Shown here piece after piece: positions 31,003 to 40,304 of a stretch of DNA of 64,000 nucleotides. Location of the stretch: contig DEHD01000025.1 of the NCBI GenBank assembly GCA_002351725.1, positions 126,353 to 190,352 of the forward strand. Direction: 5' to 3'. A program made the translations under genes and the position numbers. Position 1 is the first letter of the stretch, and every line of letters starts with the position of its first letter. Source of the DNA: Prevotella sp. UBA2809 (GTDB taxonomy: Bacteria > Bacteroidota > Bacteroidia > Bacteroidales > Bacteroidaceae). The notes beneath the pieces were generated by a model. That model saw only the letters and a program-made list of their open reading frames with translations. It searched no databases and had not been told where the DNA came from.

Positions 31003-31998
31003 ATGAAAGAGCGAATAAACTGGATAGATTGGGCCAAAGCTTTCTGCATGACAGTGGTAGTATTCTGCCACCTGCCTCAGCAGGAAGACACCTTCTATTT
31101 ACAATACTTAGCATCAGTTATTCTTTCTACATTCTTCTTCATTTCCGGTTATCTGAAGAAAAAGAATCTTTCAGTCAAAGAATCAGCCAAGAAATACGGT
31201 TATTCACTCCTTATACCTTATATAATATATAATGCCATCTACTACCCCTATTGGCTAGTAAAATTCTACATAAAACATGGTGGGATTACATGGACAGACG
31301 CCATCAAACCTATAACAGGCACACTCTTGGGCCAACTCAACAGTAGTTTCTCGTGCGAGCTAAACGGAGTGACATGGTTCTTGATAGCCCTATTCCTGAT
31401 GCATATCCTGACCGATATTCTCAACAAATACAAGCATGGAAAATCAGTAATGCTTATACTATCAATAATCACCATGATACTATACGGAGCGAACAAATAT
31501 TATCATTACGCTCCTTACATAACTTATCATGGATTTATACGTTGCCTATGTTTCTTTTTCCTTGGCAACCTATTCCAGCAATGGAACTATCTCAAATCGC
31601 TAAACCTCAAAAAGGATTTAGCAATAGGCACCACCGCTTTACTCCTAAGCCTCATCCTATTCTACTGGCACATCAACGAGGAGCACTTCATTCTCCACAT
31701 CGCACTATACTATGTGGTAAATCTCGTTTCCGTATACGCTTTCATCTACCTTAGCCGTTCACTAAACAATATCAAAAGCCGAATCATCACCCTTATCTCC
31801 ATCGGCACCCTTCTCATCTTCGGCCTCCACAGAATAATAATTGGCATAATAGATTTTGGGATAGAGAAGATTCTCCATCACCCAAACATTATCTATGATT
31901 GGAACGAATGTCTGATAATAGCACTCATTATTGAAATCCTTCTATTACCAATTATTATCTACAGAAGAAAATGGCAAATTTTGCTAGGTAAATCATAA
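31003..31998 (+). CDS. Acyltransferase family 3 membrane protein (fucose-acetylase-like)
   Basis: A 331-residue membrane protein. The start is taken at MKERINWIDWAKAF (ATG 31003); the upstream codons run through the promoter. The family pattern WAKAFCMTVVVFCH (His in helix 1) is followed by ILSTFFFISGYL (about 45-56) and about nine further hydrophobic segments. WxDWAKA starts of this kind are frequent in sugar O-acetyltransferases of glycan clusters. It is divergent from the acyltransferase at 29829-30899 across a 10-bp repeat array and lies at the left border of the AT-rich glycosyltransferase region, so O-acetylation of the local polysaccharide is likely. Confidence 0.85.
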   Translation: MKERINWIDWAKAFCMTVVVFCHLPQQEDTFYLQYLASVILSTFFFISGYLKKKNLSVKESAKKYGYSLLIPYIIYNAIYYPYWLVKFYIKHGGITWTDAIKPITGTLLGQLNSSFSCELNGVTWFLIALFLMHILTDILNKYKHGKSVMLILSIITMILYGANKYYHYAPYITYHGFIRCLCFFFLGNLFQQWNYLKSLNLKKDLAIGTTALLLSLILFYWHINEEHFILHIALYYVVNLVSVYAFIYLSRSLNNIKSRIITLISIGTLLIFGLHRIIIGIIDFGIEKILHHPNIIYDWNECLIIALIIEILLLPIIIYRRKWQILLGKS

Positions 31999-32107
31999 TA
32001 ATCCCTGCTTCTATTACTACGGAGTCTCTTATTTATAAAAATTTATTGTATTGACAAAGTCACTTAACAACAAAAAGAACAAATAATAAAAGAAAAATAC
32101 ATTCATA

Positions 32108-32139
32108 TTTGGAAAAATCAGCTTTTATTTGTATTTTTG
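32108..32139 (+). promoter_or_regulatory. Consensus promoter of the 32157 glycosyltransferase
   Basis: TTTG (32108-32111), a 20-bp spacer and TATTTTTG (32132-32139), 17 bp before the ATG at 32157. Confidence 0.75.
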
Positions 32140-32156
32140 TGCCCGAATAATACAAG

Positions 32157-33188
32157 ATGAGTATGAAACTATCTATCATTATTCCCGTATATAAGGTAGA
32201 GAAATACATCCAAAGATGCCTTGAGTCAGTAACGTCCCAAGAAAGTACTTCTTGGAATATCGAATGCATACTGATAGATGACTGTACGCCGGACAACAGC
32301 ATGATTATTGCCAAAGAGATGGTTAACAATTATCAGGGCAATATCGAATTCATAATTCTTAAGCACCAACAGAACAAAGGTCTTTCTGAAGCAAGGAATA
32401 CTGGACTTAGGGAGGCATCAGGAGACTATGTCCTATTTATTGACTCCGATGACTATCTTATGCCAAACAGCTTAGCATATATGTTAGAAGCAAAAAAACA
32501 ATATCCAAACACAGACGTAATCATCGGCAATGTATATGAACACAAATACAACAAAAATCAATACAATATCAAGACTATTAAACATATTGAGGAAGGAATA
32601 GAAGTACGCCGATGGATGCTAAACAATGAGTTTGCAATCAGCGCCTGGAACAAACTTTTCTCACGCCAATTACTCATTGATAACAATCTATTCTTTGAAC
32701 CAGGAATTTTGTATGAAGATATACCTTGGACTTACCAACTATATTCAAAGATTTCATCCATTCTATTATTACCTAACGTAACATACGGGTACTGGTATAA
32801 TGAATCTTCTATTTCTAGTTCTTCACAGTCCAGTGACAAGGCTGTTCGCAGTTTTGTCATTGGTTGTAAAACTCTTTTAAACATTTCCTATGAAGCAGAG
32901 CTCTATGTCCCACAGAAACTATTTGTATTCCGATGGCTGCTAAATGCCATAAATGCCCGAAATAATTGTTCATCAGAAGAAATACTCGAAACACTATTTA
33001 CACAAAGGAGGCTGTTAATGCGTTCCACCCTTTATGATTTCCGTTTGGTACTTGCCTCTTTTTTCCTGTTAATGTATCAACCATTTAACTCAGCATTTAA
33101 ACTACGTTTTTTCCGAAGGAACTATAACCATATCAATTGGGGAGTCAGGAAAATTGCAGAATTATTCAACTTCTTACATAGGCATTAG
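32157..33188 (+). CDS. Glycosyltransferase family 2
   Basis: A 343-residue GT-A enzyme. The nucleotide-sugar-binding N-terminus KLSIIIPVYKVEKYIQRCL is followed by LIDDCTPDNS and SEARNTGLREASGDYVLFIDSDDYL, with the DxD-type metal site in DSDD near residue 99. A segment WNKLFSRQLL at about 162-171 and ILYEDIPW near 185 are usual for glycan-cluster GT2 enzymes. The sugar donor and acceptor cannot be told from sequence. It has its own promoter and converges on the LicD gene, with about 140 bp of featureless sequence between them. AT-rich codon use matches the rest of the glycan region. Confidence 0.92.
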   Translation: MSMKLSIIIPVYKVEKYIQRCLESVTSQESTSWNIECILIDDCTPDNSMIIAKEMVNNYQGNIEFIILKHQQNKGLSEARNTGLREASGDYVLFIDSDDYLMPNSLAYMLEAKKQYPNTDVIIGNVYEHKYNKNQYNIKTIKHIEEGIEVRRWMLNNEFAISAWNKLFSRQLLIDNNLFFEPGILYEDIPWTYQLYSKISSILLLPNVTYGYWYNESSISSSSQSSDKAVRSFVIGCKTLLNISYEAELYVPQKLFVFRWLLNAINARNNCSSEEILETLFTQRRLLMRSTLYDFRLVLASFFLLMYQPFNSAFKLRFFRRNYNHINWGVRKIAELFNFLHRH

Positions 33189-33328
33189 GTTACCAAAATG
33201 GTCTGATAATTCTATAATGCATACCTATCACATATCTTTTAACTTCACTATATCCACATAAATATAGGTATAGAAAAAGTTGGAAGATGTCTTACTATTC
33301 AAGCCCCATATAACAAAAATCTATGACG

Positions 33329-34138
33329 TTAAAGCCAATAAGTAGTGAATGGATGATTCGTTACACGCTCTTCTACAGGAGGCAAAGCCATATAATCACC
33401 ATAGCAAACTGTCAAAACTTTATCATAATCAACAGGTGCAACAAATTGTTCATTTTCGAAAACGACCAGAGTTCCTTCTCCGAACCATGCATTCTGGAAA
33501 GTAAACCGTTCTGTACTGATATAATCAACAACAGACTGCGCTGTTTCATTATACTGTGACAAAACGCTGTCATATTCTTCCATAATCTTATAATATGGTC
33601 TGTCAATTAAACACTTCAGATAGAAGTAAATATAGTGCTTTGCTCTTTTGAAAAAAGAAGATTTTACATCTATAATAGACGGATGAAAACTTTCAAGATG
33701 TCTGAAACCACCAGTAGTTGAGGCTATCAATTCTTTTTGAGCCTCCTCAAGTGGTAAATCTATATAATCCAAAGGAAAAATATCCAAAGACAACCCAATA
33801 CACAGACCCGTTGCAACACCAGAAGGCTTGCAAATTGTTTTTTTATTAACCAACTTTGCCCAAGCTATTAAGTATTGATGGTTCTTTGTATAATGAATAA
33901 TTTCCCAATCGTCATTCTCAAAGTCGGACATTCTCGACAAGAGGATCTCGTAATCCTTTCTCGGCATCCAAATATCTATATCATCATCCCAAGGGATATA
34001 GCCATGATGCCGAACAGCTCCTAGTAAAGTTCCACAGGCAAGATAATACCTCAAATGATGCTGCTCAAGTAGATTACGCAAATAAATCAAGCCTTCAGTA
34101 GAAACGCTCTTAATATCTTCTGATGTTAATGATTTCAT
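33329..34138 (-). CDS. LicD-family phosphotransferase
   Basis: A 269-residue soluble protein with the LicD/fukutin signature YLACGTLLGAVRHHGYIPWD followed by DDIDIWMPRKDYE at about 33-67; the DDDID carboxylates are the metal site. LicD enzymes transfer phosphocholine or a related phosphorylated group from a CDP-activated donor to surface sugars. No choline-kinase or CTP:phosphocholine cytidylyltransferase gene is present in the window, so the donor may be different or be made elsewhere. It is the last gene of the minus-strand run, 2 bp after a GT4 gene, probably transcribed from the promoter at 36090-36120. Confidence 0.9.
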   Translation of the reverse strand: MKSLTSEDIKSVSTEGLIYLRNLLEQHHLRYYLACGTLLGAVRHHGYIPWDDDIDIWMPRKDYEILLSRMSDFENDDWEIIHYTKNHQYLIAWAKLVNKKTICKPSGVATGLCIGLSLDIFPLDYIDLPLEEAQKELIASTTGGFRHLESFHPSIIDVKSSFFKRAKHYIYFYLKCLIDRPYYKIMEEYDSVLSQYNETAQSVVDYISTERFTFQNAWFGEGTLVVFENEQFVAPVDYDKVLTVCYGDYMALPPVEERVTNHPFTTYWL

Positions 34139-34140
34139 AA

Positions 34141-35298
34141 CTAGATAACTATTGATTGGTTTTTATATAAATCTTCCCATTTACTCATCACTATGGACTG
34201 CTTGCGGGTTGCGGCATAGATACGAGCCTTTTTCCCCATTTCCAAGCGCTCTGTCTCGTGAACAATTAGCCACTTTATCTTGGCTGACAAGTCTTCCACA
34301 TCGCCATTTCTTGCCAGTAATCCGGTCTCTTTATCTTGGATAATCTCGCGAGGACCATTTGGACAATCCATAGAAACACAAGGGATACCACAAGCCATTG
34401 CCTCTACTAACACCAATGGCGAAGCTTCATGTTCTGAGCATAGCACCAAAAACTCACTACGTTTGTATTCATCAAAGATCGCTTTCGTCGGCTCATGAAT
34501 AATGACACGTTCATCTAACTTCATTTCCTTAATCTGGTTCTGCAGGTTCTGCTTCTCATTACCATCACCAAAGATATCTACATGCCAATCAGGATACTTG
34601 TCGGCTATCATTGAGAATGCCGTAATCAATCTATCAATTCGTTTCTCATGATTAAACCGCCCAACAAATATAATCCGGCCTGGATCTTTGGGAATATCAT
34701 CTATGACATCAGGATATAATGTAACAGGATTAGGAATAACGGAAATATTGTTAAAATGCTGCCTCCATCCACGGGCGTCGCTATCAGTAAGCACAACCAA
34801 CTGGGCACATTTTCCTAAAGATTTAATTGTCTGACAATAATACAATTGAGTTAGCTTGGCCTTTAGCCATCCTTCAGATGTGCCAACTTTACGCATAACA
34901 TAATCGTAAGTATTATGAAACTCAGCAATCACAGGTACTGGATTAACAGAACTAATCACAGTTCCCATCAGAGTTTGCCAATCAGAAGCCAACACAACAA
35001 CCTCTGGTTTGAATTCATGAACAACCGATCGTAGATTATTCTTAAACCGTTTTTTAAGACAGAAATAAAGGTACAGATGTTTTGGAGCCGAATACTTAGA
35101 CAACGTAAAGAAACGGCAATCCAAATCTCTATACTGTACAGAAGGATGGAGTTCATAAGGGAGAGGATGATTACCCTGTTCATAACTGACAAGCAGCAAC
35201 TGATGACCTTCTTTAGCCAAATAATTAGCCTTATCGGTAATGACTCGTTCAGCGCCTCCGACTAATGCAAAAGAACGATGTATAATCAGTATCCTCAT
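34141..35298 (-). CDS. Glycosyltransferase family 4
   Basis: A 385-residue GT-B enzyme. The N-terminal FALVGGAERVITDKANYLAK (GGxE loop, residues about 10-29) belongs to the acceptor-binding domain. The C-terminal domain has IIFVGRFNHEKRIDRLI and the EX7E motif in SEHEASPLVLVEAMACGIP, with both Glu present. It is closely related to the GT4 genes at 37105 and 38247: all three share the xDKxNYL helix and a YEQGxHP or YDQGSHP block. The set probably arose by duplication. It ends 2 bp before the LicD gene and begins 9 bp after the GT32 gene. Confidence 0.92.
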   Translation of the reverse strand: MRILIIHRSFALVGGAERVITDKANYLAKEGHQLLLVSYEQGNHPLPYELHPSVQYRDLDCRFFTLSKYSAPKHLYLYFCLKKRFKNNLRSVVHEFKPEVVVLASDWQTLMGTVISSVNPVPVIAEFHNTYDYVMRKVGTSEGWLKAKLTQLYYCQTIKSLGKCAQLVVLTDSDARGWRQHFNNISVIPNPVTLYPDVIDDIPKDPGRIIFVGRFNHEKRIDRLITAFSMIADKYPDWHVDIFGDGNEKQNLQNQIKEMKLDERVIIHEPTKAIFDEYKRSEFLVLCSEHEASPLVLVEAMACGIPCVSMDCPNGPREIIQDKETGLLARNGDVEDLSAKIKWLIVHETERLEMGKKARIYAATRKQSIVMSKWEDLYKNQSIVI

Positions 35299-35307
35299 AT
35301 CACTTGT

Positions 35308-36069
35308 CTATTTCTTAAATTTCCAAGGCATTAATGCCACCTCTACCATGCGTACAAATTTCTGTCCAAAGATCTTCACTAAGAAAGCTCGACTACGGTA
35401 ATATGCTTTTGCCTTAGGAGAGAACCATGAGTTTTGATAATGATGAATGGCATAAGTATAAGGCGTTATCTCAACCTCACGAGAATCAAACACCTTGGGC
35501 GAGAAAAATGCATCATTAAATTCAAGAACCTCTTTCTGCATATCTAACTGACGGATATTCAGACTATCCTCCAAGGATAGGACACGAATAGGTTTTATCT
35601 GCTCAATTTGGCGAATCATAATATCAGGAACCGTCTGAATATTCAAACTTCCATCCTCATTTATAAAAGGTCTACCATTATAGTACTCCAAACACTGTTT
35701 AATCCAATCACAGCCTTTTTCGGCACCGATAATAGCTGCCTCAGGGGTTTGTGCTTTCTCTGCACCCATAAAATAGGGAAGATCAAGGAGGTCATCAAAA
35801 CTCCTTAGTACTTCCACATCAGAATCCAAATAGATACCACCAAAATGATACAATGCATAGAAACGGATATAGTCGGCTGCAAAAGCATACTTTTTCTTCT
35901 CAAATGCCTGGCGTACCCAGATAGATGAATTCAAATCAAAACGATTAGTATCCCAAAGCATTACTTCATAATCTGGGAGATGCTTTTTCCAAGAATCTAA
36001 ACACTTTGCGATCTTAGAAGGATATGGATCACCGCTTAACCAACAAAGATGTAATATTTTAGGTATCAT
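35308..36069 (-). CDS. Glycosyltransferase family 32 (DXD sugar-binding)
   Basis: A 253-residue GT-A enzyme. IPKILHLCWLSGDPYPSKI at the N-terminus and FAADYIRFYALYHFGGIYLD followed by SDVEVL (about 84-105) are diagnostic of the Gly_transf_sug/Och1-like family; the DSD in YLDSDVEV is the metal-binding DXD. These enzymes often transfer galactose or mannose in capsule and O-antigen loci. The gene is preceded by its own promoter-like element and starts a GT32-GT4-LicD block, separated by 52 bp from the upstream GT2. Confidence 0.92.
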   Translation of the reverse strand: MIPKILHLCWLSGDPYPSKIAKCLDSWKKHLPDYEVMLWDTNRFDLNSSIWVRQAFEKKKYAFAADYIRFYALYHFGGIYLDSDVEVLRSFDDLLDLPYFMGAEKAQTPEAAIIGAEKGCDWIKQCLEYYNGRPFINEDGSLNIQTVPDIMIRQIEQIKPIRVLSLEDSLNIRQLDMQKEVLEFNDAFFSPKVFDSREVEITPYTYAIHHYQNSWFSPKAKAYYRSRAFLVKIFGQKFVRMVEVALMPWKFKK

Positions 36070-36089
36070 AAGACATTTATTTTACGCTG

Positions 36090-36120
36090 CAAATATAATA
36101 TTTATTTTTCAAATAAGCAA
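36090..36120 (-). promoter_or_regulatory. Probable internal promoter for GT32-GT4-LicD
   Basis: On the minus strand TTG (36120-36118), a 20-bp spacer and TATATTTG (36097-36090), 20 bp before the ATG at 36069. Confidence 0.6.
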
Positions 36121-36121
36121 G

Positions 36122-37108
36122 CTATCTTCTAAAATTCATAAAACGGAGTCTTAAATAGATGCCAGGGAAATGCCAGAACATCCACGAAACGAACTTCTGT
36201 TTTATTCCATTATTAAACCAAAGAGCAGGCAGTTTACACTTCAAATCATCAACTATGACCTTCCACTCGTTAAGTAAAAAATTATTATGTGAAATACACC
36301 ATAGGCCAAAAGAGAATGTTGTGAATAAATTATCTTTCATCTTTTTCACAACCTCGTTTGATATATTATCTAATTTCAGCATATTCCATAGTCTTTCAAT
36401 GGAGATATTAAGATCAAGCATTTTTTCCACATTCATTGACGAAGTCATGGAGTCATGACCTACTCTGTATATATATGCCAGTTGGTTTGTTCTTATACAG
36501 TTCTCCGCTTTCAAATAACATTCCTGAACAAAAGGAATGTCCTCAAAACATATTCCTAGAAACTCAAATGATAGACTCTTTTGCATTAAGAATTCTCTAT
36601 TATACATTATCCTCCATACATAGCACTGATGAGGATCAAGATCATCTAAATATAATTGCTGTCCTGTTTTATTAAATATAGAGACATTATTATTTGGCAA
36701 GCTATAAGTTATATCAGGATCTGAAAGTTTTAGATAATCAAAAACCACTAGGTCTGCCAGATTGGAAATGGCTATTTCCAACAACAAGCCTATACTATTC
36801 TTTACAAGTAAATCATCAGAATCAACAAACAAAACATATTGACCTTTTGCTCTTAACAGACCAACATTTCTGGCTACAGAGGGTCCCTTATTTTCTTGTG
36901 ACAACACGAAGATATTATTATGCTTCTGAATAAGACTTGATATTATTTCAAGACTTTTATCAGTAGTTCCGTCATTAATAAGAAGCAACTCAAATTCCGA
37001 ATCATCAAGACCCTGACTATAAATACTTTCAATACAAGAAAGAATGTACCGTTCCACATTATACACAGGAACAATAATACTTAATTTTAACAGGTTCAAT
37101 TCTTTCAT
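36122..37108 (-). CDS. Glycosyltransferase family 2
   Basis: A 328-residue GT-A enzyme. LKLSIIVPVYNVERYILSCI is at about 7-26, LLINDGTTDKSLEI at about 40-53, and the metal site VLFVDSDDLL near 92-101. The later part has YNREFLMQKSLSFEFLGICFEDIPF, the usual end of the GT-A core. A short C-terminal helix rich in aromatic and basic residues (FWHFPGIYLRLRFMNFRR) may touch the membrane. The start overlaps the upstream GT4 stop by 4 bp, so the two are translationally coupled. Substrate unknown. Confidence 0.9.
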   Translation of the reverse strand: MKELNLLKLSIIVPVYNVERYILSCIESIYSQGLDDSEFELLLINDGTTDKSLEIISSLIQKHNNIFVLSQENKGPSVARNVGLLRAKGQYVLFVDSDDLLVKNSIGLLLEIAISNLADLVVFDYLKLSDPDITYSLPNNNVSIFNKTGQQLYLDDLDPHQCYVWRIMYNREFLMQKSLSFEFLGICFEDIPFVQECYLKAENCIRTNQLAYIYRVGHDSMTSSMNVEKMLDLNISIERLWNMLKLDNISNEVVKKMKDNLFTTFSFGLWCISHNNFLLNEWKVIVDDLKCKLPALWFNNGIKQKFVSWMFWHFPGIYLRLRFMNFRR

Positions 37109-38250
37109 GACAATTTATGACTATAGGATACGGTAACAAATAAATGAAAAAAACGAAGCCACATTTGCATAACACTATCAACATTGAATCGAGTTGTAGA
37201 CAGAAGTGCAGCATGCCCCATGGCGAATCTCAGTTTTTCACTTTCAATTAACTCACATACTTTATCAGCAAAAGTTTGAAAATCACGGTCTTTTACAAGA
37301 TAGCCATTAATACTATCAGTGATAAACTCTGAAGGACCATAGTTGCAGTCAAATGCCACAACAGGTAATCCACAACTCATTGCCTCTGGAATAACAAGTC
37401 CAAATGGTTCAAACAATGAGGTAGAAATCAATATCGAACACTCCTGATAAGCATTAAAAATATTATTAGTTGGTTGATGGAAAACAATTCCACCTACAGA
37501 TGAGGCGAGATGAGTGACTTCATCATGCATTTCTCCCTCACCATAAATATGTAATAAATAATCTGGATGCTTTTCTCGTATGATCTTCCATATAAGGATT
37601 GCATCCTGTACACGTTTTTGATAATCAAAACGTCCAACGAATAACACATTCTTTGATGTTAACTCAGAAATACAGTCTTTATGACTGTGTACAAAATTTG
37701 GAATAACAACAACATTTGAATGATGTTTTCTCCATTCGTAAGCGTCACTTTCTGTCAATGCTACAACTGCATCCACCTTAGATATACAATTCAGAAACCA
37801 TTTTCGATATATCCGTCTCAAGACCCAATTATCATAAGTATTTATTGTACGAATACATATCGAATGTGATTCAACAACTAGCGGAACAGAGCCTTTAACT
37901 TTTATAATAATATCTAAATGATCAGAAGTTGTTGTAACAATCAAATCTGGACATATTTTGCATAATCTATCAGACAATAAAAGTTTATATTTCCTTCGCA
38001 TATTAAACAATACGAACATTCTCTTTAAGAATCTATACCTATATTGCCTATGAAAACAAATATTCAAATCTTCACAACGAATATTGTCTGACAATTTAAA
38101 GGTTTGAGGATGAGATCCTTGATCATAGGTCAAGAAAAAAACATCCAACCCATAAACATCTGATAGATAGTTCATCTTATCGACCAATATTCTTTCGATC
38201 CCCCCCCATTGAGCAATTGATCTAAAAATATACACTACTCTCATAATCAT
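37105..38250 (-). CDS. Glycosyltransferase family 4 with poly-G tract
   Basis: A 381-residue GT-B enzyme. The N-terminal loop is AQWGGIERILVDKMNYLSD, the C-terminal domain has NVLFVGRFDYQKRVQDAILI, and the EX7E motif lies in LFEPFGLVIPEAMSCGLP. It is a close paralogue of the adjacent gene at 38247 (shared EPFGLV-PEAMSCGLPVVAFDC). The codons for Trp-Gly-Gly contain eight consecutive G on the coding strand (38200-38207 on the plus strand as C), at about codon 15-17. A slip of one base there would end translation early. Overlaps of 4 bp on both sides couple it to its neighbours. Confidence 0.92.
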   Translation of the reverse strand: MIMRVVYIFRSIAQWGGIERILVDKMNYLSDVYGLDVFFLTYDQGSHPQTFKLSDNIRCEDLNICFHRQYRYRFLKRMFVLFNMRRKYKLLLSDRLCKICPDLIVTTTSDHLDIIIKVKGSVPLVVESHSICIRTINTYDNWVLRRIYRKWFLNCISKVDAVVALTESDAYEWRKHHSNVVVIPNFVHSHKDCISELTSKNVLFVGRFDYQKRVQDAILIWKIIREKHPDYLLHIYGEGEMHDEVTHLASSVGGIVFHQPTNNIFNAYQECSILISTSLFEPFGLVIPEAMSCGLPVVAFDCNYGPSEFITDSINGYLVKDRDFQTFADKVCELIESEKLRFAMGHAALLSTTRFNVDSVMQMWLRFFHLFVTVSYSHKLS

Positions 38251-39404
38251 GCCACAGATAATAGTTCATTAAATAAATCTAGCCACTGCCCCATTATGTT
38301 TGTAGCGGAATATCTTTGAGAAGAACAGATAGCAGCGTTTCCCATAGAAACACGCAAATCATATGAGTCTATTAATTGACAGATTCTATCAGCAAACAAA
38401 CTAACATTACGCTCTTTAACAAGGAATCCGTCAACACCATCTGTTATAATATTTGCGGGTCCTGATGGACAATCAAAAGCTACAACAGGTAGTCCACAAC
38501 TCATAGCTTCTGGCATTACCAAACCAAAAGGCTCATACAATGATGTGAGAACAAATATAGAACTTTCAATATATCTCTCGATAATATTAGAATCGGGTTT
38601 GTGTACATTAATATTATATGCCAAACAATCACTCTCAGAATATGGAATATCTCGTAAGTCACCATCACCATAAAGATCTAAACACCAATCTGGATGAAGT
38701 TTATAAACCAATTTCCAAATCGAGAACAAATCAGGAATTCCTTTTTGAAAATTATAACGTCCAACAAATAACACGCGTTTTGAATCCTGTTTACTATATC
38801 GACCAGTATCATTCAAATGAACAATATTCGGAATTACTATTGTTCTCAATTTTGTAGACCAATCATCGGCATCCCTATCGTTTAGAGCTACGACAACATT
38901 AAAATTACATGACACACGATTCAATACATACATATCATAAATACTTCTCAAACGAGTTGTCCATTTATTCAAATTAACAGGGTCGTTATTATGCACAAAG
39001 CGTTTATCAATATGTGACTCTAGAACCTTTACAAATTTACATGGACAGGAAGCTATCATGGACATAATATTTCCATGAAATGTTGTTGCGATAACAATAT
39101 CAGGCCTAACTTCAGCCATCAGTTGATTAAATCGTCTTTGCAATAACTTTTCATACAAATACCTCTTATATAATCTAATGATTATATTATGTCTATACAA
39201 TATATAAAAGCGCACATCAAGATCTATATGTTTTACCTTATAAGACAAAGGATATGCAATGGGATGTGAGCCTTGTTCATATGTTACCATCAATACCTCA
39301 ACGCCAGCCTTGTCAGCAAGATAGTTCATCTTATCAATCAGAACTCTCTCTGTTCCTGCTAAATGAGCGAACTGTGGATAAACATAAACAATTCTCATAA
39401 TCAC
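38247..39404 (-). CDS. Glycosyltransferase family 4
   Basis: A 385-residue GT-B enzyme. The N-terminal FAHLAGTERVLIDKMNYLAD has AGTE in place of GGxE. The C-terminal domain contains KRVLFVGRYNFQKGIPDLF and the complete EX7E motif LYEPFGLVMPEAMSCGLP. It is a tandem paralogue of the 37105 gene, most similar in the C-terminal domain, with a shared YEQGSHP block near residue 42 also seen in the 34141 gene. The end of the gene overlaps the next by 4 bp and the start overlaps the GT2 at 39401 by 4 bp. Donor and acceptor unknown. Confidence 0.92.
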   Translation of the reverse strand: MIMRIVYVYPQFAHLAGTERVLIDKMNYLADKAGVEVLMVTYEQGSHPIAYPLSYKVKHIDLDVRFYILYRHNIIIRLYKRYLYEKLLQRRFNQLMAEVRPDIVIATTFHGNIMSMIASCPCKFVKVLESHIDKRFVHNNDPVNLNKWTTRLRSIYDMYVLNRVSCNFNVVVALNDRDADDWSTKLRTIVIPNIVHLNDTGRYSKQDSKRVLFVGRYNFQKGIPDLFSIWKLVYKLHPDWCLDLYGDGDLRDIPYSESDCLAYNINVHKPDSNIIERYIESSIFVLTSLYEPFGLVMPEAMSCGLPVVAFDCPSGPANIITDGVDGFLVKERNVSLFADRICQLIDSYDLRVSMGNAAICSSQRYSATNIMGQWLDLFNELLSVA

Positions 39405-40252
39405 GATTTTACCAGATTATCTTCACTATCTTCATAATGATCTTTTTTATAGAAGATACGAGAAAGTCCTTTCCCCTGAATTTTAACATGCTGCACAAAG
39501 CTCTGCCATAACGACTGAGAGCCAATAGTTCCATAACCAGTAACTGGGCGTGCCTTGCGATTATAAAGGAACGCAATTCTACCATATGGTTTTAATGATA
39601 ATGCAAGAGAACCATCTTCGCCACGACGAATATCAGTACGGATCTTTACATGGCGGGCGTAGTCGGCGTTAAAAGCAAACACCATTCCACGTACACATAG
39701 TTCAGGTCGTTTGAAATGCTGAATAAACAAGAACATATCGCGAATCATCTCAAAAAGGAATAAACCAAATCGAGAATGGGTTTTATCAGGGAAGAAACTC
39801 CAGAAAGAACTAACACATGAGACATCTGGTTTAGACAACTTTGTCATCATCAAATCTACATATTGTGCAGGATAGAAAGTATCTGCATCTATACAGAAAT
39901 GATACTTTCCCCTTGCATGCTCTAAACCACATTGACGTGCATAGCCAGGACTCTGTTTCGTTTCATTAAAATACGGAAGGCCTAAACGGGTATAGACTTC
40001 TTCTGTTCTGTCTTTAGAATTATTGTTCACGCCAAGAATTTCGATAGGATATTCTGTCTGGAGTTCACTTAATGACCATAAGCAAGCCGTTAATCTCCTA
40101 TCTTCGTTATATGCTATTACAACGATAGACACTAACGGTTCCTGGCACTGTTTTTTAGTAAGATTATTTTTAATCTCATCAAGAACAGAATCAGGAATCT
40201 CATCTATAGTTTTACCATATATGGACAGATATTTATCGTACCACTTTGTCAT
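39401..40252 (-). CDS. Glycosyltransferase family 2
   Basis: A 283-residue GT-A enzyme with an N-terminal helical extension of about 40 residues before PLVSIVVIAYNEDRRLTACL. The metal-binding motif is CIDADTFYP near residue 118-126 (DAD rather than DSDD). The preceding SPGYARQCGLEHARGKYHF is the conserved G-ARN-G-like helix. The segment around 200-212 (RRGEDGSLALSL) carries the E/DG catalytic-base type motif. This arrangement differs from the three other GT2 genes here and resembles enzymes acting on lipid-linked or polyol acceptors, but the substrate is unknown. Confidence 0.9.
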   Translation of the reverse strand: MTKWYDKYLSIYGKTIDEIPDSVLDEIKNNLTKKQCQEPLVSIVVIAYNEDRRLTACLWSLSELQTEYPIEILGVNNNSKDRTEEVYTRLGLPYFNETKQSPGYARQCGLEHARGKYHFCIDADTFYPAQYVDLMMTKLSKPDVSCVSSFWSFFPDKTHSRFGLFLFEMIRDMFLFIQHFKRPELCVRGMVFAFNADYARHVKIRTDIRRGEDGSLALSLKPYGRIAFLYNRKARPVTGYGTIGSQSLWQSFVQHVKIQGKGLSRIFYKKDHYEDSEDNLVKS

Positions 40253-40304
40253 TGGAACATGTTTTGTTTGCGAAGATATGCATTTTTTCCGATTCTTCCA
40301 AATT

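Noticed and set aside
33189..33328. Possible small gene or RNA between the 32157 GT2 and LicD genes
   Set aside because: The 140 bp hold no open frame of interest, no stable hairpin and no promoter box.
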